IMG/VR virus record: IMGVR_UViG_3300010885_039212
Location: 1-64,000 of that record
Direction: 5' to 3' (one strand)
Source: a virus
DNA length: 64,000 nucleotides
Part shown: piece by piece, positions 54,763-61,444 of the stretch
Layout of the letters: every line of letters starts with the position of its first letter
Numbering within the stretch: position 1 is the stretch's first letter
Notes under the pieces: model-generated
What the model was told of the DNA's origin: nothing
The model's database searches: none
Seen by the model: the letters and a program-made list of their open reading frames with translations, nothing else
Made by a program: the position numbers and the translations under genes

Positions 54763-54948
54763 TTAATTTTTCTTAGATTCTAATCGTTGTTTTTCTTCTT
54801 CTAGATACTGAACCAACATACTAATATAAATTTCTCTCTCAAATGGGATCATATTATTCAATTCATCCAATGAGTATTTGTGATATTGCATTAATGCAAA
54901 ATTCATTTTATAGTGATTGAATAAAGAATCATGTGAGAGATTCATCAA
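54763..54948 (-). CDS. small baseplate/tail assembly protein, gp51-like by position
   Basis: 61 residues: LMQYHKYSLDELNNMIPFEREIYISMLVQYL. Lies between gp26 and the tape measure gene with an ATGA overlap to gp26. T4-like phages have a short hub assembly factor in this neighbourhood; the sequence block LMQ.HK.SL..L..MIP.EREIY is conserved in relatives. Exact name not certain. Confidence 0.6.
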   Translation of the reverse strand: MMNLSHDSLFNHYKMNFALMQYHKYSLDELNNMIPFEREIYISMLVQYLEEEKQRLESKKN

Positions 54949-55658
54949 AAAAAACTGTCAAGTCCCTCCAAAACTTTATTATGATCACGAGAGCACATAG
55001 GGCACTTATATTGTACCTTCTGACTTAAACGTGGCATAGTTTCAAAAAAGTTTTGAATTTTTGCGAACTGTTGAGATGTTAAATTCTCAAGGAATTCCAT
55101 AATGTCTTTTTTACTGGTTTCTTTTGCATGGAACAATTCAGTATCATTGTAAATTGTTTCGATTGATGCTGAAATGACATTAAACACTGAATCTACATTA
55201 CTCATATCCAGCGTTTCTAATTCTTTAATAACATTGATAGAAGGATATTTCATTATTACACCCACATTCTCAAATAATTGAATGTTCTTAGTGTGTCCTT
55301 CTGGGAAATCTACGTTGATTTTGGTTAGATCAAATGTTATTTTAACTCTTGCTTTTTCGTCTTCACAAACATCGCAAGGGAATAGTAACTCAACATTTTC
55401 TCCAACTGACTTGGCTCTAATTTGCGTGAATAGATATTCTAGATCAAATGTTGCAAGACTATCTGGATCAACTTTATCCATCGTGCAAGACTTAATAATA
55501 TCTTTTAATGTGTCGACCATTACGACCTGATCCTCGCTATGCTGAGCAATCAAAAGAGCTTTTTCTTCTTTGACCAAGAATGGTCTAAATTTAATTGATT
55601 CCTTGGATGAAGGAATCGTTACTGAGTATACTGGTGCGGTGTTAATTGGTAAAGCCAT
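54945..55658 (-). CDS. 26: baseplate hub subunit gp26
   Basis: 237 residues, matching T4 gp26-type hub proteins: MALPINTAPVYSVTIPSS, FRPFLVKEEKALLIA at the start, LLFPCDVCEDEK and CPMCSRDH Cys pairs that likely bind a metal, and FFETMPRLSQ. Needed for assembly of the central hub. Confidence 0.85.
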   Translation of the reverse strand: MALPINTAPVYSVTIPSSKESIKFRPFLVKEEKALLIAQHSEDQVVMVDTLKDIIKSCTMDKVDPDSLATFDLEYLFTQIRAKSVGENVELLFPCDVCEDEKARVKITFDLTKINVDFPEGHTKNIQLFENVGVIMKYPSINVIKELETLDMSNVDSVFNVISASIETIYNDTELFHAKETSKKDIMEFLENLTSQQFAKIQNFFETMPRLSQKVQYKCPMCSRDHNKVLEGLDSFF

Positions 55659-55662
55659 AATT

Positions 55663-56079
55663 TTATTCTCCTAATTTCAGTTTCTTAATCATCTTGTTCA
55701 ATTCAGATGTGCTACCTACAAAGATAGCATTATTTGTAACTTTCTGGGTATTTTCTTTTGGTCCATCAAGTTTTGCTTTTTGCTGATGTATATCCATTAG
55801 TTGTTGGTTTACATCAGCGAGTTGCTTCATTAGATTACCCACGACCTCATAGGCACGTGGGTGTTCAGATTGTTTTGCCACTTCTAAGGCAGAATATAAA
55901 GCATTCTGCCCAGTGACCAATAATTCACGAAGATTGTCTCTGGCTGTGTCATAGTCAGAGGTAATTTTCTCCTCAGGAGTTTTTAGTATTTCTCCTGTGG
56001 AGTTATCAATCACTTCACGTGTAGTAGTCTCTAACTTTACAGTGTCAAAGACTTCTGATAATCTATCATCAATTTTCAT
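55663..56079 (-). CDS. 16: terminase small subunit gp16
   Basis: 138 residues: DYDTARDNLRELLVTGQNAL, VAKQSEHPRAYEVVGNLMKQLADVN and VTNNAIFVGSTSELNKMI, all recognisable in T4-type small terminases of aquatic phages. Recognises viral DNA and regulates packaging with gp17 (not in this window). Two bases from the holin-like gene. Confidence 0.82.
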   Translation of the reverse strand: MKIDDRLSEVFDTVKLETTTREVIDNSTGEILKTPEEKITSDYDTARDNLRELLVTGQNALYSALEVAKQSEHPRAYEVVGNLMKQLADVNQQLMDIHQQKAKLDGPKENTQKVTNNAIFVGSTSELNKMIKKLKLGE

Positions 56080-56080
56080 A

Positions 56081-56632
56081 TTAATCGTTTCTTGTATTTC
56101 TAGTTGGAGGATCAGACGAATCTAATCCAGAACCAAAACCTGATACACTTGGAGTCGGTTTATTTATTGTCGTTGTTGCAGGTACGCTTCCAAAGCCACC
56201 TCCGCCAAAGCCACTTGATGGAGCTGACGCTGATCCAAAACTAGGTGCTGGTGTTGATATTGGTGTATTAAAACCGCTGGTGGATGCCTGTCCGCTTGAT
56301 GGCGGAGGCGTATATGTTGTTCCGAAATTTGATGGTGCAGATATTCCGCCATTGTTAGCTCCTGCTAATTTTTCTTGAGTACGACCCATTGCAGCGATAC
56401 CAAGAACAGCACCCATGGCGACATGGAATAATCCAGCACCTTGAAGTGTTAATGGTTGCCATTGACTTGTTACTTGCCCATGACTAACTGATTGTAAAAG
56501 GCTCCATAAAATTGGAAATACAACAAAATCAAATGCACAGACTCCCATATATAACCAGCCCATCATTGGACGCCATTTGCTGTTCATCCAATCTTCTTTT
56601 TTCTTTTCGCTTGCGTTTATTTCTTCTGCCAT
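56081..56632 (-). CDS. 3TM-type holin-like protein with low-complexity tail
   Basis: 183 residues. First 90 residues form the Holin_3TMs-type domain: DWMNSKWRPMMGWLYMGVCAFDF, FPILWSLL and GLFHVAMGAVLGIAAMGRTQEK. A Gly/Ser/Pro-rich tail of about 90 residues follows (ending DPPTRNTRND), which is unusual for a holin. Found inside the virion operon, far from the endolysin at 43774, so a virion or assembly role is also possible. Confidence 0.7.
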   Translation of the reverse strand: MAEEINASEKKKEDWMNSKWRPMMGWLYMGVCAFDFVVFPILWSLLQSVSHGQVTSQWQPLTLQGAGLFHVAMGAVLGIAAMGRTQEKLAGANNGGISAPSNFGTTYTPPPSSGQASTSGFNTPISTPAPSFGSASAPSSGFGGGGFGSVPATTTINKPTPSVSGFGSGLDSSDPPTRNTRND

Positions 56633-56656
56633 GATACTTCCTTTATAATTATTGTT

Positions 56657-57382
56657 TTACCAGAATCCGCCAAACCCAGAGTTATCACCCATTGGATTTC
56701 CATAACCATAATTTGTTACTGCACCAAAAAACGAACTTGCAACAGATGTACCAAATGCTACAGCTGTTGTTACATTCTGGACCTCAGGTAAGAATTGATC
56801 TTGTGTAATTGTATATGTTGAATTTGTAGATTGTGGAAGTCTAACTGATGTGTCGGAAGTCCAATACTTATACATTAAACTAACTGTCATTTTCATAACA
56901 TCTTTTTGGTCATATCCAACTTGAACAGAACTAATTGATTTTGGATATGCTTCATATAGTGTAACAGTGTGAATCTCTTCATCTTGCATATTCTCAATAT
57001 TTATTTTCACTTGGTCGCTAATGTAATAATTGTAATATTGGAAATTTCTGGTTTTGCCGATTTGAATATTTTTAATCCATTCATCGAAAAGACCTTTTAT
57101 AATCATGTCTCCATCTACATAAAAACTAAATTGAACTGGGTCATAATTAAACTCATAAGGCATTTCTCGAACTTCACCAAAGGTTCTTATTTGAGTTGTA
57201 TTAACATTCAATCCAGGAATCTGAGCAGATTCACAAAATAGATGCATCTTTCTAAAATCATTGTCATTATAATTGCTAGTGTTTCGCATTACCAATGGGA
57301 ATGGTATTTCAATTGTATAACGATTAGATCTGGCTAATCCATTACTGTTTTGAACTTCTGCAACGAAATCTGTTATTTTCAT
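56657..57382 (-). CDS. tail tube / baseplate tube protein, gp19-gp54-like
   Basis: 241 residues: NGLARSNRYTIEIPFPLVM, FCESAQIPGLNVNTTQIRTFGEVREMPYEFNYDPV and VGYDQKDVMKMTVSLMYKYW, features of the T4 gp19/gp54 tube fold. Because it is next to gp26, gp4 and gp48 and has a Gly-rich C-terminal extension, a baseplate-tube initiator (gp54) is at least as likely as the tail tube itself. Confidence 0.75.
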   Translation of the reverse strand: MKITDFVAEVQNSNGLARSNRYTIEIPFPLVMRNTSNYNDNDFRKMHLFCESAQIPGLNVNTTQIRTFGEVREMPYEFNYDPVQFSFYVDGDMIIKGLFDEWIKNIQIGKTRNFQYYNYYISDQVKINIENMQDEEIHTVTLYEAYPKSISSVQVGYDQKDVMKMTVSLMYKYWTSDTSVRLPQSTNSTYTITQDQFLPEVQNVTTAVAFGTSVASSFFGAVTNYGYGNPMGDNSGFGGFW

Positions 57383-57984
57383 AGGTTAGCCTGTGATTCT
57401 TTCCATACTTTTTCTTTTGGTGCTTTTACAAATCTTTCAACAGGAAGCATCATTGCTGTTGCCCAATCATTAACATCGACTTTCTTAAAAGCTGTTTTTA
57501 CATGAGGTAATAGATAATGTTTTATACAAGGTTCTGCCATTTTATATTTGGAGACTCCTGCGATCAATGACCATGAATATTTGATTCTGGTGGTTCCATC
57601 CATTTTATCGTTATTTTTGAAAACTAATAAACGATCTAAAAGGCGAATACGTAGTGGATATGGAAGATAATGCATATTCAATCCCATAAAACCACCACCA
57701 GGAACTGTGGCATACGGAAACACTAAAGGAAACGTATCATAGTATGGAAGAGTTGCTTTTAATTTTGGATCGTATACAAACATATACAAATTCCCAGGAA
57801 TAATACGTGCTCTTAAATCTTGCGTATTTTCACGCATTAATTGCTGTGGCGTTATCCTTTGCTTCGAAAGAAGCAGTACTTGTTGAGTATACCATGACTT
57901 TGATCTTTTCAGAGAAGATTTGAGGTCGTATTTATTACGCTCAAATACGTCATGCATGCTCGGAGTTTTAGGTGTTGTAGCCAT
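57379..57984 (-). CDS. conserved virion-cluster protein, unknown
   Basis: 201 residues: IIPGNLYMFVYDPKLKATLPYYDTFPLVFP, GLNMHYLPYPLRIRLLDRL and EPCIKHYLLPHVKTAF. These blocks are conserved in T4-like aquatic phages. Coupled to its neighbour by an ATGA overlap. Probably a virion or assembly protein; function not known to me. Confidence 0.6.
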   Translation of the reverse strand: MATTPKTPSMHDVFERNKYDLKSSLKRSKSWYTQQVLLLSKQRITPQQLMRENTQDLRARIIPGNLYMFVYDPKLKATLPYYDTFPLVFPYATVPGGGFMGLNMHYLPYPLRIRLLDRLLVFKNNDKMDGTTRIKYSWSLIAGVSKYKMAEPCIKHYLLPHVKTAFKKVDVNDWATAMMLPVERFVKAPKEKVWKESQANL

Positions 57985-57998
57985 ATTAGTTATTTAGG

Positions 57999-58436
57999 TC
58001 ATTTAATCCCAAGCTCATGCTCTGTAATAATCTTAAATTCCCAACCTCTGTCTTTTGCATACTCAGTCGCAGCTTTCCATTTTGCCTGATTTTTGATAAA
58101 AACTAGGGATTCGTTTAGGTATCTTTGGGTTCTTTTTCCAGGATAAACTGGAGGAATTGTTTGAGCCGATGGTTTAACTTCAACTAAATATGTTCGAAGC
58201 AATCCATCTTTGTTTCTTATCTGAATCTGAAAATCTACAAAGTAACGATGGATTTTATTATCAGTTGGACATCTGTATGGAATTACTGTCTCCTCGGATA
58301 ACCACTTAACAACAGCTGGATTTTTATCGCACCAAGAAGCAAACCTAGTTTCCCAAGAACTTCGCATAATTATGCATGTGGGATCGCCAGAGTATTTTTC
58401 TGGGAACATCGGAACGAAACGTCTTTTATGGAACAT
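57999..58436 (-). CDS. 4: head completion protein gp4 (nuclease fold)
   Basis: 145 residues: YSGDPTCIIMRSSWETRFASWCDKNPAVVKW, PYRCPTDNKIHRYFVDF and YLVEVKPSAQT, matching T4 gp4 (gp50/65 family) with a PD-(D/E)XK-like core (D…E-x-K). Joins heads to tails and may trim packaged DNA. First gene of the minus-strand virion operon. Confidence 0.88.
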   Translation of the reverse strand: MFHKRRFVPMFPEKYSGDPTCIIMRSSWETRFASWCDKNPAVVKWLSEETVIPYRCPTDNKIHRYFVDFQIQIRNKDGLLRTYLVEVKPSAQTIPPVYPGKRTQRYLNESLVFIKNQAKWKAATEYAKDRGWEFKIITEHELGIK

Positions 58437-58465
58437 AAATAGTAATAGGAATAAATAACCTCATT

Positions 58466-58475
58466 TATATTTAGC
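58466..58475 (-). promoter_or_regulatory. candidate late promoter for minus virion operon
   Basis: Minus-strand CTAAATATAAATG about 30 bases before the gp4 start. Pairs with the plus-strand motif at 58483. Confidence 0.5.
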
Positions 58476-58482
58476 ATGTAAC

Positions 58483-58491
58483 CTAAATAAT
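58483..58491 (+). promoter_or_regulatory. candidate late promoter for plus virion operon
   Basis: CTAAATAAT 25 bases before the gp48 start. Confidence 0.5.
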
Positions 58492-58516
58492 CGATAGCCA
58501 ACTATTAGAGAGCAAA

Positions 58517-59626
58517 ATGGCACTAGACACCAATACATCGCCAGGTAATCGTGGTATGCCCAAAGATACCTTTAATCAAAACACATATAATGTAACTCAC
58601 ACACAATATCCGATTGACTTGTTCAGGAATGATACTGAATATGGCGGTAATTATGTTATATTTTACATTAACATAGCGCAGGATTCTAAACTTATTAAAG
58701 GTAATACCGTAACAACTATTAATGGTAATATATCAAAAAGAGTTCAAAGCGATTTAGTTGGATTAAATTTAAGTAATAAACAACTTATTGAAGCAACTGG
58801 AACTGCAGGTGCTTTTACTGGTGCAGTTGCAGGTGGCATATTTAGTGGTAATGCTATTCGAGGTGCTCTTAAAGGTGCTCTTTTTGGTGGCGTTGCAGGA
58901 ACCGCAGCAACTGGCGTTGCTACAGATGATGAAAGACAACTAGGAACACAAGCAGGAAGACAGAATAAACGTCTTGACCATGCCATCGCTTTACATATAC
59001 CAAACCAACTTAATATCAATTATAGTATGGAATGGCAAACAGATGAAACTTTTGCGTTTCAAGCAGCAGCAGTATCAAATCGTGAAATTGCTAAAGCCAT
59101 TGCATCTGGAACTCACAAAGATATAGATAATGATTCCCGTGTCAAAGAAACTCTTGGAACTATTGCTCAAAGCATTGCATTATCTAAAACTCCAGGAATG
59201 GCTGGTGCTCTTTCTGCAGCAACTGGACTTGCTGCAAACCCAAAGAAAGAACAAATATTTAAAAGCGTAAATTTCCGTGAGTTTACATTTGATTATACAT
59301 TCTCACCAAGAAGTCCTGAAGAAGCACAAGCAGTTAGAAACATAATCTATATGTTCAAACTCCATATGCATCCTGAATATAAAGATGCAAATAATTTTAT
59401 CTTTTTGTATCCATCTGAGTTTGACATTTATTACTACCAAGGTGGTAAAGAAAATCTTAATATACACAGACATCCTTCTTGTGTGCTGAAAAATATGTCA
59501 ATCAATTATACACCAAATGGTGCATTTAACACTTTTGATGATGGTATGCCTACACAAATTAATGTTCAACTACAGTTCGTTGAATTGGCTATCTTGACAA
59601 AAGAAACTATACAGAGTAATTTCTAA
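58517..59626 (+). CDS. 48: baseplate tail tube cap gp48
   Basis: 369 residues: YPIDLFRNDTEYGGNYVIFYIN near the start, a Gly/Ala-rich internal segment (TGAFTGAVAGGIFSGNAIRG), NFREFTFDYTFSPRSPEEAQAV, FLYPSEFDIYYY and HPSCVLKNMSINYTPNG. These blocks are those of gp48 in T4-like aquatic phages. It caps the baseplate where tail tube polymerisation begins. GAGAG before ATG. Confidence 0.85.
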   Translation: MALDTNTSPGNRGMPKDTFNQNTYNVTHTQYPIDLFRNDTEYGGNYVIFYINIAQDSKLIKGNTVTTINGNISKRVQSDLVGLNLSNKQLIEATGTAGAFTGAVAGGIFSGNAIRGALKGALFGGVAGTAATGVATDDERQLGTQAGRQNKRLDHAIALHIPNQLNINYSMEWQTDETFAFQAAAVSNREIAKAIASGTHKDIDNDSRVKETLGTIAQSIALSKTPGMAGALSAATGLAANPKKEQIFKSVNFREFTFDYTFSPRSPEEAQAVRNIIYMFKLHMHPEYKDANNFIFLYPSEFDIYYYQGGKENLNIHRHPSCVLKNMSINYTPNGAFNTFDDGMPTQINVQLQFVELAILTKETIQSNF

Positions 59627-60129
59627 TGGCTTATTTTAATAACTTTCCGCAAATGTTGTACAACTTCCCGATTGGAGGAAGTGATAAAGTAGTTGTCGTT
59701 CGAGACATAACTGCAAATGTAAGAGTTATAAAATCTGTATTGGAAAATATTACTTTATACGATGAATACGATATCGTTGATGGAGAATCTCCAGAAATAG
59801 TTTCAAATAAAGTTTATGAAACTTCTGACTATCATTGGGTTCTAATGATAGTAAACCAGCGTTTTGATTATTTGGCAGATTGGCCAATGACTTACGATAG
59901 ATTGGTTCAATACTGTATTGACAAATATGGAAATACAACTTCTATACATCATTATGAAGATTCGAAATTTAACGTAGTAAATTCTGATTATCCTTCAGCA
60001 ATATCAATAGATAATATAACATATGAAAACCGTATTAATGAATCTAAACGAAGAATAAAAATAATTTCAAAATCTCTTATTCAACAAATAACTAATGAAC
60101 TTAGAACAGTAATGACTCCAAATGGCTAA
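59626..60129 (+). CDS. 53: baseplate wedge subunit gp53
   Basis: 167 residues: YFNNFPQMLYNF, VVVRDITANVRVI, YDEYDIVDGESPEIVSNKVY and YHWVLMIVNQRFDYLADWPM, typical of gp53. It links baseplate wedges. Overlaps gp48 by one base and the next gene by 8. Confidence 0.88.
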   Translation: MAYFNNFPQMLYNFPIGGSDKVVVVRDITANVRVIKSVLENITLYDEYDIVDGESPEIVSNKVYETSDYHWVLMIVNQRFDYLADWPMTYDRLVQYCIDKYGNTTSIHHYEDSKFNVVNSDYPSAISIDNITYENRINESKRRIKIISKSLIQQITNELRTVMTPNG

Positions 60130-61444
60130 TACATCTTCAAATGATTTAAGATTTGCTGGTGATGTTAACGTCGGCGAAATTACCATAAAATCTTTGGTGA
60201 ATAACTCTGCATTCAACGTAAAGAATCAGTTGTTAACTATTCAACTTTATGAGGATATGTTTTCACCATTTATTACTGGATCTTTAATTTTTAGAGAGTC
60301 TTCAGATTTTGCAAGTAACTTTCCTTTTGTTGGTGAGGAAGTTGTGGACATTAGTATATTTACACCTTCCTTTGATATAAAATATCCTGATAATGGAGTT
60401 ATTAAAGGAAGGTTCTACATTTATAAAATGTCAGATCGTCAGGAAATAGCAGAACGTAATACTGTTTATCAGTTGCATTTTATTTCAGTCGAAGCCATTA
60501 ATGATTTAAATGTAAAAATCTCCAAAGGATTTAACGGTAAAATTTCAGATATTGCAAATGAATTGTTAACTGGCGAAAACGCATTATATACAAAGAAAAA
60601 AGTTTTTATCGAAGAGACAAGTAATAAAACAAAATATGTTTCTAATTTTTGGTCTCCAATCCGCAATATAAATTACATTGTGGATCATGCGTTAAATGAA
60701 AATGAATCGCCCACATATGTTTTTTATGAAAATAGAAATGGGTTCAATTTTATTTCTCTAGACACTTTAAATAGTCAACGACCATTTCAAACATTTCAAC
60801 AATATGATGTGCATCAAATTATAACACCAGATGGTGGTTCCACAAGAGATATAAATTTAGATTTTAGAAAAATAACTGAATTGACTATTCCAGTAAGTTA
60901 TGATTATATGGATAAAGCAACTTCTGGAGTTTATGGTTCTACACTATTGTATAGTGACCTTGGAACTAAAGAATATTTTAATCAAAAGTTTTCATTGTTT
61001 GATAAATGGGGTGATGATACCAAGGAAACACGACTTAATAAATTTCCTGTAGCATCTAATAAACTATTTTCAACATTTAGAGCATCAATGTTTAATGATA
61101 CTATTGAAGTTGGATTGTTTACAGATTATGAAGATGTTTCAAACATAAAGAATAGACAAAAACGTATTTCCAGATTAAAACAAGCAGAAGCCAATAAAAT
61201 TCAAATTGTTGTTTATGGAAGAACAGATTATACAGTTGGTCTTGTTGTTAAAGTTGTAAAATTTAAATCAGCACCAATTGAAAAGAACGACACTGAGAGT
61301 TCTCCCGAAAAGATTTTAGATGGACTTATAAGTGGTAATTATTTGATATCTGCAATCAACCATGTTATAGATGTAGAAAAACACGAGTGCCATATGACCC
61401 TAATTAAAGATTCACTAATTGTTGATTTAAATAACGTATCATGA
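60122..61444 (+). CDS. baseplate hub protein, gp27-like by position
   Basis: 440 residues, beta-rich: VNNSAFNVKNQLLTIQLYEDMFSPFITGSL, RFYIYKMSDRQEI, then VFYENRNGFNFISLDTL and NYLISAINHVIDVEKHECHM. Position between gp53 and the gp5-like spike and its size suggest the hub (gp27 role). Sequence similarity to T4 gp27 itself is not evident by eye. ATGA overlap with gp5. Confidence 0.65.
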   Translation: MANTSSNDLRFAGDVNVGEITIKSLVNNSAFNVKNQLLTIQLYEDMFSPFITGSLIFRESSDFASNFPFVGEEVVDISIFTPSFDIKYPDNGVIKGRFYIYKMSDRQEIAERNTVYQLHFISVEAINDLNVKISKGFNGKISDIANELLTGENALYTKKKVFIEETSNKTKYVSNFWSPIRNINYIVDHALNENESPTYVFYENRNGFNFISLDTLNSQRPFQTFQQYDVHQIITPDGGSTRDINLDFRKITELTIPVSYDYMDKATSGVYGSTLLYSDLGTKEYFNQKFSLFDKWGDDTKETRLNKFPVASNKLFSTFRASMFNDTIEVGLFTDYEDVSNIKNRQKRISRLKQAEANKIQIVVYGRTDYTVGLVVKVVKFKSAPIEKNDTESSPEKILDGLISGNYLISAINHVIDVEKHECHMTLIKDSLIVDLNNVS

